DNA of 64,000 nt, taken from positions 1 through 64,000 of IMG/VR virus record IMGVR_UViG_3300009181_000044; one strand, given 5' to 3'. A model generated the notes under the pieces. That model did not search any database. It was not told the origin of the DNA and worked only from the letters and a program-made list of their open reading frames with translations. Of the stretch, positions 1-5,627 are shown piece by piece; within the stretch, counting starts at the first letter, position 1; every line of letters begins with the position of its first letter. Both the position numbers and the translations under genes were made by a program. The DNA is from a virus.

Positions 1-1
1 A

Positions 2-166
2 CCGCCACCGCCACCGCCCACTCAGCCACAGAATACAGCGGAAAAGATTGAGCGATTATTAACCGAACTAGAACTCTTAACTCAGCAATTACGACATGAA
101 AACTCCAATGCAACTCCTACGGGAATTCGACCCAACACAACCGATTCCAGAACCCGTTCCACATAG
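2..166 (+). CDS. C-terminal end of an upstream gene (partial)
   Basis: An open frame runs in from the left edge and stops at TAG 164-166. The visible 54 residues begin with a proline run (alternating P codons), followed by an amphipathic stretch TAEKIERLLTELELLTQQLR and a polar tail. It overlaps the MazG-like start at 96 by 71 bases, which is long for a phage and lowers confidence. No family is recognisable; a Pro-rich linker plus a short helix would suit a C-terminal tail of a larger protein. Confidence 0.35.
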   Translation, partial: PPPPPPTQPQNTAEKIERLLTELELLTQQLRHENSNATPTGIRPNTTDSRTRST

Positions 167-422
167 CCAAAAAAATATACAGCGACTCCTAGACAAACTG
201 CAAGAGGAGTCAGCTGAAGTTATTCAAGCCATAAGCAAAGTCCGCAGATTTGGTGAACACAACCACCACCCAGATCGCAAAACCACTAATCACGAAGAAT
301 TCATTCAAGAAATAACAGATTTCCTGGCAATTGTTGCAGCCCTAGAACAACTAGAATATTGTAACTTAACTATACACCAACACTCCGTCTACCGGAAAAC
401 GCAAGCCTTAATCTCCTCATAA
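96..422 (+). CDS. MazG-like nucleotide pyrophosphohydrolase-type protein
   Basis: 108 residues. The core LQEESAEVIQAISKVRRFG followed about 20 residues later by EITDFLAIVAALE matches the MazG/HisE-like all-alpha NTP pyrophosphohydrolase pattern: E37/E38/E41 and E72/D75 are the likely metal ligands. Such enzymes hydrolyse NTPs or dNTPs to monophosphates and PPi; phage versions are thought to clean nucleotide pools or alter alarmone levels. The N-terminal 25 residues are proline-rich and lie outside the domain. Alternative start at M5 (position 108). Assignment rests on the helix motif only. Confidence 0.6.
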   Translation: MKTPMQLLREFDPTQPIPEPVPHSQKNIQRLLDKLQEESAEVIQAISKVRRFGEHNHHPDRKTTNHEEFIQEITDFLAIVAALEQLEYCNLTIHQHSVYRKTQALISS

Positions 423-431
423 AAAATACGC

Positions 432-461
432 TTGTGCTTTATACAGTCGATATGATATAAT
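432..461 (+). promoter_or_regulatory. sigma70-type promoter, TTGTGC-18-TATAAT
   Basis: -35 TTGTGC at 432-437, 18-base spacer, -10 TATAAT at 456-461. It lies just after the MazG-like stop and drives the 654-1749 gene pair through a leader of about 185 nt. Confidence 0.65.
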
Positions 462-521
462 TTAGTATAAATTGATAAAGTTTAAGACTAGACACTTTGA
501 GTGGATTGCCTACAATCACGG

Positions 522-581
522 AAATCTAGTGTGCTGGGAGGAGCTCGCGACTTACGGGGATCCAGTAACACACTAGAATTT
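522..581 (+). promoter_or_regulatory. structured 5' leader element
   Basis: In the long leader upstream of the 654 gene, AAATCTAGTGTG (522-533) pairs with CACACTAGAATTT (569-581), a 12-bp stem with one bulged A. Directly inside it CTGG (534-537) pairs with CCAG (562-565), leaving a purine-rich internal loop. One copy of the TTTAGGGTCA motif follows at 589-598. This could be a cis-acting RNA controlling the 654-1749 operon; I recognise no riboswitch or ribozyme class. Confidence 0.45.
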
Positions 582-653
582 GCGTAGATTTAGGGTCAAT
601 GCACAATCAAAGTAGACTAGTCTAAAGGTTTTGGGAAAACTACGTTTAAAAAA

Positions 654-1430
654 ATGCTACAATTAAGAAAACTAACTATAACTGAATTACCACTTAACTT
701 AATTGCTACAATGACGGAAACTGAATTGGAGGATTGGGCTGTAAAGAACCAACTCAATCGCATGGGATCGTGGCTCTTGCCCCAACTTGTGGCGGCTTTT
801 GGTTCGTGGCGACTCATCCTAGTTGACGGCAAACCAGATGTTAAACTGACCCTAAAGCACAACTGTGAGTCTAGTTTAGAAGCTCAGGCATACTGGCGGC
901 TAAGCCGAATTCCACGCACGTGCCTATTAACCAAGCAGGTAGCAATTCCAGAGTATGCTGTGTTAACTCCACTAATCCTAGCAGGATTTAAGCGTATGCA
1001 GGCAGTTGGCTATGCGTCATGGCAGGGTTTAGAAAATTTAAGCTATGTCATAGAACCCCGTCTCTTGGAGGCAGTTTGTGTTGATGTGCCTGACTTAGGG
1101 TCAGAGCGACTATTGGAGATTAGACAACAGGGGTTAACAACACGCAGTGGCAAAAGTGCAGGTCAACTAAAGTCAGCAGAAACTACTTGGAGCTTGAATG
1201 GAATATCGGACACTGAGTTGGGACATCTACCCAAATTAACACAATCCATATTAGCTCAAATCTGGCTGGCCCATCCGGTTCACAGAAGTGGGCTTATGAT
1301 TTTAGATCCGGGCAACTGGGATCACATGCCAGAACCACTAATTGCACCCACAATATTTAAACAACCCATTAAAGAATCTGAAGTAATAAACGCAAAAGAA
1401 ACAGCAAAAACACTACTACCGTGGATGTAA
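654..1430 (+). CDS. conserved-looking phage protein of unknown function
   Basis: 258 residues, soluble, with no signal peptide or membrane segment. Leucine- and tryptophan-rich, with a central acidic stretch (DVPDLGSERLLEIRQQGL) and a C-terminal half reading like a compact alpha/beta domain. No motif allows a functional call. ATG 654 has only an A-rich upstream region and no good Shine-Dalgarno, so initiation may depend on the leader fold. It is followed after one base by the HTH gene at 1432, so the two are co-transcribed. The gene carries two copies of the YTTAGGGTCA motif (847-856 and 1094-1103). Confidence 0.7.
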   Translation: MLQLRKLTITELPLNLIATMTETELEDWAVKNQLNRMGSWLLPQLVAAFGSWRLILVDGKPDVKLTLKHNCESSLEAQAYWRLSRIPRTCLLTKQVAIPEYAVLTPLILAGFKRMQAVGYASWQGLENLSYVIEPRLLEAVCVDVPDLGSERLLEIRQQGLTTRSGKSAGQLKSAETTWSLNGISDTELGHLPKLTQSILAQIWLAHPVHRSGLMILDPGNWDHMPEPLIAPTIFKQPIKESEVINAKETAKTLLPWM

Positions 1431-1431
1431 G

Positions 1432-1749
1432 ATGAAATACAATAAAGAAATCACTGACCGTATTATAGCTGACTACAAGGCTAAGGTGCCAGTTCGAGAT
1501 ATAGCTAATGCAATTGACGTACCAGAACGCTCAATTATAGCAAAATTAAGCTCTTTAGGAGTTTACGAGAAAAAAACGTATGTTAATAAACGAGGTGAGC
1601 TGCCCGTAAAAAAATCCGAGCACATTGAACGCATAGCACAACTGCTTGAGGTCAATTCAGAGACCCTAGAATCGCTGGAAAAGGTAAATAAGGGAGTACT
1701 TAAGTTAATTGAACTTAAATTGACCAAATCTGACCCTAAACCAGAATAA
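1432..1749 (+). CDS. small HTH protein, paralogue 1 of 4
   Basis: 105 residues. Residues about 8-45 (ITDRIIADYKAKVPVRDIAN, then PERSIIAKLSSLGVYEKKTY) form a helix-turn-helix of the resolvase/sigma-like type, followed by a basic linker and a C-terminal helix (LESLEKVNKGVLKLIELKL). The layout is the same as in the proteins at 3145, 4266 and 9308; this is the most diverged and the only one on the plus strand. A DNA-binding regulatory role is inferred from the fold; no phage regulator name fits. The 3' end carries a TGACCCTAAA motif (1731-1740), and a strong terminator follows. Confidence 0.75.
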   Translation: MKYNKEITDRIIADYKAKVPVRDIANAIDVPERSIIAKLSSLGVYEKKTYVNKRGELPVKKSEHIERIAQLLEVNSETLESLEKVNKGVLKLIELKLTKSDPKPE

Positions 1750-1768
1750 TTGCCCATAATTCGACACA

Positions 1769-1801
1769 AGCCTACTTAATTTCGGTTAAGTAGGCTTTTT
1801 T
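1769..1801 (+). terminator. rho-independent terminator after the HTH gene
   Basis: Stem AGCCTACTTAA (1769-1779) pairs with TTAAGTAGGCT (1786-1796) around a six-base loop, followed by a T run to 1801. It ends the plus-strand operon. Confidence 0.9.
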
Positions 1802-1937
1802 GCGTCTGCTCTAATCAGGTCAAATCAGGCTATTTTGCGGCACCACTGCAATTGTTACGGTTTAGGGTCAGTAGAACTCAAAGGTTACACTTTAGGGTCA
1901 GAACAGGAACCTATGGGTAAAAATCAAGAATTTGCAC

Positions 1938-1971
1938 TTGACAAGTTGAACACACACTGGTAAAATGGCGC
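1938..1971 (+). promoter_or_regulatory. promoter of the GGCGC class (cassette 1, no palindrome)
   Basis: TTGACA (1938-1943), 17-base spacer, TAAAAT (1961-1966), immediately followed by GGCGCAG. The GGCGC after the -10 is shared with cassettes 2-9. This copy lacks the palindromic spacer. It drives the candidate small RNA at 1973-2064. Confidence 0.65.
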
Positions 1972-1972
1972 A

Positions 1973-2064
1973 GGCACGTCGAAAATTTGCGATGTGGTTT
2001 ATTTTACGCAAAACAAAGCCCCCTCACCGCGACGTGTAGGGGGCTTTGAACTCGCCAGTTTTTT
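1973..2064 (+). ncRNA. candidate small pseudoknotted RNA
   Basis: Downstream of the 1938 promoter: GCACGTCG (1974-1981); hairpin TTTGCG (1986-1991)/CGCAAA (2007-2012); hairpin CAAAGCCCCCT (2014-2024)/AGGGGGCTTTG (2038-2048). The 13-base loop of the second hairpin contains CGACGTGT (2030-2037), which pairs fully (one G-U) with 1974-1981, making a pseudoknot. Six T residues at 2059-2064 could end the transcript about ten bases after the stem. No ORF is present. Function unknown. Confidence 0.5.
2010..2048 (-). terminator. hairpin terminator on the minus strand
   Basis: The 11-bp stem 2014-2024/2038-2048, read leftward, is followed by a U-rich tail (TTTGTTTTG), fitting a terminator for the minus-strand transcript that carries the tRNA. 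The same stem is part of the plus-strand small RNA. Confidence 0.5.
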
Positions 2065-2743
2065 AGTGGTTGTCTAAGTGCAGCTGCCAAGCCGCACACT
2101 GGTTTCCTCAGTGGTTCTCTAACAGGACTTCTGGAAGACGGTCTTCACGGCCTGACCCTAAACTGCACACTGCCTCACTGACGTTACTGTGAGCATACCG
2201 GTGGTTAGGGGAGTAATGCGCTACGCTTCCAACGCTTGCGCCCTTTTTAACGACTTAGGGTCGAGCCGGTTATATTGTTGCTCCCGCTCGGACTAAAGCA
2301 GGGACTAGCCTTGTAACGTGGACAATTACGACTGATTAGAGACCGCTGCAGTTTAGGGTCATTAACGCTACTGGGGGTTCCACCCAGATTACCTGACTCA
2401 TAGGTCAAGCTCTTAAGGTCTTAGATGATAGCTGTATTTATAGAGTTCTTTCTCTTCTAGTTTTGTATTCACACTCATAGTGGAGTCGGGAGGAGTATAG
2501 ACTTTGCTCCGAGCCTAGGGTTACGTACTATTTACAAACTACCACAAGGGATTTATGTTTAGGTTCGGTTCCTGACCCTAAGCTGCGACTAGCGGTGTTG
2601 TAGTAACACGCACACTAGCTGCGATTGCTTGGGTTTCGCTAGACTTGCACTAGCTCATCAGAGGAATATGGTGGGCGGTGTGTAGCTTCTCACACCATCA
2701 AGTTGTTATCAGATTCGTAAATCTGTCGCATAACACCCAAAAC
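2049..2743 (-). ncRNA. candidate large structured non-coding RNA next to tRNA-Glu
   Basis: About 700 bases without any usable ORF, directly 3' of the tRNA-Glu on the same strand and closed by the hairpin at 2014-2048. It is dense in stems, for example GTTAT/ATAAC enclosing AGATT/AATCT (2704-2734), GGTGTG/CACACC, GCTAG/CTAGC, GTGTT/AACAC, CTGGG/CCCAG (2371-2387) and CTCAC/GTGAG. A perfect 15-bp long-range helix pairs 2153-2167 with 2347-2361, and a 9-bp helix pairs 2264-2272 with 2574-2582; these cross, so they imply a pseudoknot or alternative folds. Phage-borne giant RNAs of the GOLLD and ROOL classes also sit beside tRNAs; membership is untested. Confidence 0.45.
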
Positions 2744-2818
2744 TGGTACTCGGCAGGAGAATCGAACTCCTCTTTCCGCCGTGAAAGGGCAGCGTCCTAA
2801 CCGATAGACGAGCCGAGC
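2744..2818 (-). tRNA. tRNA-Glu (anticodon TTC)
   Basis: 75 bases with CCA encoded. The acceptor stem GCTCGGC pairs with GCCGAGT (one G-U), followed by discriminator A and CCA at 2746-2744. The anticodon arm has loop CTTTCAC with anticodon TTC; the T arm is GAGGAG-TTCGATT-CTCCTG in outline. Promoter at 2919-2947 upstream. Phage tRNAs typically compensate for codon-usage or tRNA-cleavage stress. Confidence 0.93.
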
Positions 2819-2918
2819 AGGATACTAAGGGCTGTGGCTCGGGTAATTTATTCCCCACAATTAAGACGCATAACGGATAAATCCCGTTTCCGCTGTCACC
2901 CTGAATTAATATATAATA

Positions 2919-2947
2919 ATTATAACGTAATCAAGCTCGGTAATCAA
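2919..2947 (-). promoter_or_regulatory. minus-strand promoter of tRNA-Glu, TTGATT-17-TATAAT
   Basis: -35 TTGATT (complement of 2942-2947), 17-base spacer, TATAAT (complement of 2919-2924). It belongs to the same TTGATT class as the promoters of the 4266 gene and of 3090-3118. The transcript would start near 2912 and run through the tRNA. Confidence 0.7.
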
Positions 2948-3089
2948 GTAAAAATAAACAGTCGTTGTTATCAGAACTAACTTAGGTGAATTTAAAAAAA
3001 TTAATTAGGTTGACTAAGTGTTCATTAACAAACGGGCGGCCGGGTTTTCACGGTCATTCATTAAGCCCTTCCCGACTGTTTATAAATAA

Positions 3090-3118
3090 ATTATACAGCA
3101 AATAGGGTCGTCAATCAA
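3090..3118 (-). promoter_or_regulatory. minus-strand promoter in non-coding DNA, TTGATT-17-TATAAT
   Basis: -35 at 3113-3118 and -10 at 3090-3095 (complement), 17-base spacer. Just downstream, CGACTGTTTAT (3074-3084) is complementary over 11 bases to ATAAACAGTCG (2955-2965), closing a domain of about 130 nt. The 2819-3144 stretch holds no ORF; it appears to be transcribed leader or ncRNA upstream of tRNA-Glu. Confidence 0.6.
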
Positions 3119-3144
3119 GTGAAGATTTTCTGACCCTAAATTGC

Positions 3145-3453
3145 TCAAGGCAGGCGAGCTGCCAAGAGTTCGAGTGCTTCGTGGGTTGCCTTTTCCAGGC
3201 TTTCCAGCACTTCTTCACTAGCGCCCACTTTGTAGGCAATCAGGCTTACCAGCTGAGCCTTGGTCACGCGAGTGCCAGTAGCCTTGCTTTTGGCCTTGTA
3301 CACGCCTTCGCGGCTGAGCTTGGCCACGATGCTGCGGGTAGATTTGCCCAGTTGTAGGGCAAGGATTTCTACAGCCAAGCCTTGGCTGTAACCCTGCAAG
3401 AGTTCAGCCGTTTGTTCGGCGGTGTAGTTGGTTTTGGTAGCTTCAGTCATCAT
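3145..3453 (-). CDS. small HTH protein, paralogue 2 of 4
   Basis: 102 residues. HTH core SQGLAVEILALQLGKSTRSI then VAKLSREGVYKAK, and the shared C-terminal helix LESLEKATHEALELLAARLP. It has the same length and architecture as the proteins at 1432, 4266 and 9308. Two consecutive ATG codons (3453, 3450) follow AAAAGGACAT; spacing favours the second. Own promoter at 3491-3519. GC is visibly higher than in the neighbouring minus-strand genes, hinting at separate acquisition. Probable DNA-binding regulator; target unknown. Confidence 0.75.
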   Translation of the reverse strand: MMTEATKTNYTAEQTAELLQGYSQGLAVEILALQLGKSTRSIVAKLSREGVYKAKSKATGTRVTKAQLVSLIAYKVGASEEVLESLEKATHEALELLAARLP

Positions 3454-3490
3454 ATGTCCTTTTGGTTGGTTTCTGCGCTGTTAAAAGATT

Positions 3491-3519
3491 ATTATACAAC
3501 TATTGCGGCACATCGTCAA
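3491..3519 (-). promoter_or_regulatory. minus-strand promoter, TTGACG-17-TATAAT
   Basis: -35 complement of 3514-3519, -10 complement of 3491-3496, spacer 17. It lies inside the last codons and just past the stop of the 44-residue gene at 3500-3634 and drives the 3145 gene. Confidence 0.65.
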
Positions 3520-3634
3520 ATTCAAAAAACTTGTCGTGTACGTAGATAGTACCGAGATTTTTGGATAGCTCTGTCTCCACAAATTCTGCAAACCACTGCT
3601 CCTGGTTTAAGCTGAAAAATTCGTTGTCCGACAT
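3500..3634 (-). CDS. 44-residue acidic small protein
   Basis: ATG at 3634, stop TAG at 3500-3502. The protein begins MSDNEFFSLNQEQWFAEFVE and ends EFDDVPQ; it is strongly acidic and aromatic, with no membrane segment. Shine-Dalgarno AAGGA lies nine bases upstream and a TTGCCA-17-TATAAT promoter sits at 3662-3690, so it looks genuinely expressed. Acidic tiny phage proteins are often host-takeover inhibitors or DNA mimics; here that is only a possibility. Confidence 0.6.
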   Translation of the reverse strand: MSDNEFFSLNQEQWFAEFVETELSKNLGTIYVHDKFFEFDDVPQ

Positions 3635-3661
3635 TTGCCATTCCTTGTTATCATAAAATAA

Positions 3662-3690
3662 ATTATACATAAATCAAAACTTTTTGGCAA
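3662..3690 (-). promoter_or_regulatory. minus-strand promoter, TTGCCA-17-TATAAT
   Basis: -35 complement of 3685-3690, -10 complement of 3662-3667, spacer 17. Drives the 44-residue gene. Confidence 0.6.
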
Positions 3691-3735
3691 ATGTAAATTT
3701 TTTCGCTTGATTGCGCACTTGAATCGAAAATACAC

Positions 3736-3774
3736 TTGACAACACTAGGTTTAGCACTGTATAATTTTGGCGCA
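3736..3774 (+). promoter_or_regulatory. plus-strand cassette 2: TTGACA-18-TATAAT then GGCGC
   Basis: TTGACA 3736-3741, TATAAT 3760-3765, GGCGC from 3769. The spacer is not palindromic in this copy. No plus-strand gene follows. Confidence 0.65.
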
Positions 3775-3787
3775 GGTGACACGGTGA

Positions 3788-3861
3788 TTTTTACACTTGC
3801 TTTCCCACTGGCGCAGCCGGTATACATGCTCGTTTTTACACTTGCTTTTCCACTGGCGCAG
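3788..3861 (+). repeat. 29-bp direct repeat, two copies, 45 bp apart
   Basis: Copies at 3788-3816 and 3833-3861 differ by one base; both contain CACTTGC and end in CTGGCGCAG, the same start and end as the promoter cassette (CACTTGAC ... TTGGCGCAG), as if they were shortened copies. A GGCATGCATGCC palindrome follows at 3862-3873. The 3775-4053 stretch otherwise shows only short GTAC-bounded hairpins (near 3879 and 3906) and one GTAGTAC at 3919; no credible gene. Confidence 0.7.
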
Positions 3862-4053
3862 GGCATGCATGCCCTGTCGTACTAAAGTACCACAAAATCG
3901 CCGGCAAGTACTGAAAAAGTAGTACATCCGCAAAAATAGCCGCAAACTGGCACAGAATCTGCTAATAGCAAGAATCGTGCCAGCCCCAGCGGCGCAAGAA
4001 GTATGCCAAGTGGTAAGAAAACAACATCAGGGAAAACACCTACAAAATATTTC

Positions 4054-4090
4054 TTGACACGCGCCCCAAAATTGTGTTATAATTTTGGCG
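4054..4090 (+). promoter_or_regulatory. plus-strand cassette 3 with palindromic -10
   Basis: TTGACA 4054-4059, 18-base spacer, TATAAT 4078-4083, GGCGC at 4087. The -10 lies in an imperfect palindrome (4066-4088; outer arms CCAAAATT/AATTTTGG). Upstream AACATCAGGGAAAACACC resembles the leader block of the other cassettes. Confidence 0.7.
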
Positions 4091-4092
4091 CC

Positions 4093-4184
4093 AATAACCC
4101 TACTGACTGTAGGGTTATTAAGCTAAAAAATAACCCTGCGCTGGGCAGGGTTACTAAAAATATGCTAGGGGGATTTTCACCCCC
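4093..4184 (+). other. three successive hairpins in the cassette 3 leader
   Basis: AATAACCCTAC (4093-4103)/GTAGGGTTATT (4109-4119), AACCCTGC (4132-4139)/GCAGGGTT (4145-4152) and GGGGG (4168-4172)/CCCCC (4180-4184). Together with the terminator at 4235-4261 they would make a short, highly structured plus-strand RNA of about 170 nt. Confidence 0.55.
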
Positions 4185-4234
4185 ATGCCCGAATAAAAAA
4201 TCGGATATTAAAAATTATATGATAGCATATTTTT

Positions 4235-4261
4235 AAAAAGCCCCTGCTTTTGGCAGGGGCT
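4235..4261 (-). terminator. terminator of the 4266 gene
   Basis: Stem 4239-4247/4253-4261 (AGCCCCTGC/GCAGGGGCT) followed on the minus strand by TTTTTAAAAA. Starts five bases past the stop of the HTH gene. Confidence 0.85.
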
Positions 4262-4265
4262 GTAA

Positions 4266-4592
4266 TCAAATAGGTTTACTATTTGCCAAAGCGTCAAAAA
4301 TCGCTTTCAGTGCCGATTTATTGGCTTTTGTAAGACTTTCGATGTCATTTTCCGGCAAGCGGAGAATCGCACCGATAGCGTCTGCATGAGCGTCTTTTTT
4401 GACTACAGCTTCGCCCGTTTTGGAAACGTAAGTTTTAGCCACATAGACCTTTTCGCGTGACAATTTCGCCACAACGGAACGCACAGTTTTGCCCAAATTT
4501 TGGGCAATGGTTTCCACCGATACCCCTGAGGTATAATCGGCAATCATCGCAGAGGTTTGCTCTGGAGTGTAATTTACAACTTTCGCAGTCAT
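4266..4592 (-). CDS. small HTH protein, paralogue 3 of 4
   Basis: 108 residues. HTH at about 14-45 (AMIADYTSGVSVETIAQNLG then KTVRSVVAKLSREKVYVAK), basic linker KTGEAVVKK, C-terminal helix ESLTKANKSALKAIFDAL. Very close to the 9308 protein (identical over LGKTVRSVVAKLSREKVYVA), so a recent duplication. Own promoter and terminator make it an autonomous unit. A candidate to bind the palindromes of the surrounding cassettes, but nothing in the sequence proves it. Confidence 0.8.
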   Translation of the reverse strand: MTAKVVNYTPEQTSAMIADYTSGVSVETIAQNLGKTVRSVVAKLSREKVYVAKTYVSKTGEAVVKKDAHADAIGAILRLPENDIESLTKANKSALKAIFDALANSKPI

Positions 4593-4618
4593 TTTGCTTT
4601 CCTTTCATTTAAAAATAA

Positions 4619-4647
4619 ATTATAACCCATAAACCAGAAAAAATCAA
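4619..4647 (-). promoter_or_regulatory. minus-strand promoter, TTGATT-17-TATAAT
   Basis: -35 complement of 4642-4647, -10 complement of 4619-4624. Drives the HTH gene; a GAAAGGAAAG ribosome-binding site lies between it and ATG 4592. Confidence 0.75.
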
Positions 4648-4683
4648 GTGTGTGCAAAAATACAACATAGGGGAAAACACCTA

Positions 4684-4722
4684 TTGACAACCCCCAAAAT
4701 TATATGTTATAATTTTGGCGCA
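4684..4722 (+). promoter_or_regulatory. plus-strand cassette 4 with perfect palindrome
   Basis: TTGACA 4684-4689, 18-base spacer, TATAAT 4708-4713, GGCGC. Palindrome 4694-4718: CCAAAATTATA, TGT, TATAATTTTGG (perfect 11-bp arms). The 36 bases ending at the -35 (4654-4689) are identical to those of cassette 8. Confidence 0.8.
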
Positions 4723-4727
4723 GCAAA

Positions 4728-4771
4728 GTAGTACTTTGGTTTCCAATTTTACTTGGAAACCAAAGTGTTAC
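4728..4771 (+). other. 19-bp hairpin downstream of cassette 4
   Basis: Arms 4728-4746 and 4753-4771 (start GTAGTACTTTGG, end CCAAAGTGTTAC) pair along 19 bases with two G-U pairs around TTTTAC. It has no T run, so it is not a classical terminator on either strand, and lies three bases from the stop of the convergent gene. Confidence 0.7.
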
Positions 4772-4773
4772 AA

Positions 4774-5448
4774 TCAGGCGAATTGTTCTAACAATTGTTC
4801 GCAGTGTAGCTGTACATCCAAAGTATCAACGCAATCTTTAAAATGCAGTAAAAATAACTCGGCATGATCGCCAGTAGTTATATGTGAGTGCCAAACCCCA
4901 GTATTAAAACTAAAGAAGTCACCATCACGAACATTTACAGATTCGGTAACCATTTCCTCACCCGAACCATTATCAAACAGATCAAAAATATGCTCGTCTG
5001 ACAATGCCAAATAGGGATTATTATCTGTATAATATTCAACTCCATGAAAATTCACAACTGCATCATTGTTACCTTTGATAAGCATACAAAGATTCATTGT
5101 GCTAGTGGTGTCATATATGTGACGATGTACACCCCAGTTTGCAACATAGTTTTTGCCTATGTAATAGTGCAAACCCATAGCATCCAACAATTCGATAAGC
5201 TCAGGGAAATTCTTCTCAATTTGAGACCATTCGACCTTTAGGGGTTTACCCTCTAAACCTTGGTCAAGCCTTACAATGGCATTTTCTTCGCCACCTTCGG
5301 CACAAATGCCCCAATAATCACAGTTAATGGCATTTTTATTTTTACCAAAAATATAACCTTCAACCAAGGTTAGCAAGCGTGACAACTCTTTTAAATTGTC
5401 ATCGGTTCTTTTAAATTTGACAAAATTATTGCCTACAGTTTTGATCAT
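4774..5448 (-). CDS. cupin-like / 2-oxoglutarate-Fe(II) oxygenase-like protein
   Basis: 224 residues. NWGVHRHIYDTTSTMNLCML (about 107-126) followed by VNVRDGDFFSFNTGVWHSHI (about 171-190) has the pattern of a double-stranded beta-helix metalloenzyme: His and Asp in the first strand pair, GDxxxF turn, distal His. This resembles aspartyl/asparaginyl beta-hydroxylase-like proteins common in aquatic phages. Substrate unknown. Own promoter at 5474-5503. The family call is from motif spacing; a non-enzymatic cupin is possible. Confidence 0.5.
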   Translation of the reverse strand: MIKTVGNNFVKFKRTDDNLKELSRLLTLVEGYIFGKNKNAINCDYWGICAEGGEENAIVRLDQGLEGKPLKVEWSQIEKNFPELIELLDAMGLHYYIGKNYVANWGVHRHIYDTTSTMNLCMLIKGNNDAVVNFHGVEYYTDNNPYLALSDEHIFDLFDNGSGEEMVTESVNVRDGDFFSFNTGVWHSHITTGDHAELFLLHFKDCVDTLDVQLHCEQLLEQFA

Positions 5449-5473
5449 TTTCGTTTCCTTCGTTTAAAATGAA

Positions 5474-5503
5474 ATTATACCACAAAATCCAAAAAACACA
5501 CAA
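5474..5503 (-). promoter_or_regulatory. minus-strand promoter, TTGTGT-18-TATAAT
   Basis: -35 complement of 5498-5503, -10 complement of 5474-5479, spacer 18. Drives the oxygenase-like gene. Confidence 0.6.
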
Positions 5504-5537
5504 GTGTGCAAAAATACAACATCAGGGTTTATCCCCA

Positions 5538-5576
5538 TTGACACCGGCTAAAATTATATGTTATAATTTTGGCGCA
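5538..5576 (+). promoter_or_regulatory. plus-strand cassette 5 with palindromic -10
   Basis: TTGACA 5538-5543, 18-base spacer, TATAAT 5562-5567, GGCGC. Palindrome 5548-5572 with 10 of 11 arm positions matching. It is followed by a hairpin with 13-bp arms CTGAAAACAAAAG (5580-5592) and CTTTTGTTTTCAG (5619-5631). Confidence 0.75.
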
Positions 5577-5627
5577 GCCCTGAAAACAAAAGTATTCAGT
5601 TTATTTCTAAACCGAAACCTTTTGTTT

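Larger units (their letters stand above)
589..3140. repeat. cluster of 11 copies of YTTAGGGTCA in both orientations
   Basis: Copies at 589-598, 847-856 (reverse), 1094-1103, 1731-1740 (reverse), 1861-1870, 1891-1900, 2153-2162 (reverse), 2264-2273 (last base G), 2352-2361, 2573-2582 (reverse) and 3131-3140 (reverse). They ignore gene boundaries: some lie in codons, some in the leader, most in non-coding DNA. I noticed no full copies outside this 2.55 kb. Two copies at 1861 and 1891 are spaced 30 bp within a longer repeat. The pattern suggests binding sites for a phage DNA-binding protein (origin, packaging or regulatory iterons). Confidence 0.8.

Noticed and set aside
522-581. Hammerhead or other known ribozyme in the leader
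   Set aside because: No CUGANGA/GAAA core or other ribozyme signature found by eye.
2371-2387. Second tRNA suggested by a T-arm-like hairpin (CTGGG, GGTTCCA, CCCAG)
   Set aside because: Loop does not match TTCRA spacing and no matching acceptor or anticodon arm is present on either strand.
3663-3866. Minus-strand ORF with repeated CASGKASVK
   Set aside because: The peptide repeat is only the translation of the 29-bp DNA repeat and the promoter; no start signals.
4003-4236. 77-codon plus-strand ORF
   Set aside because: It spans cassette 3 (-35, palindrome, -10) and three hairpins, has no ribosome-binding site, and its product has no recognisable pattern.
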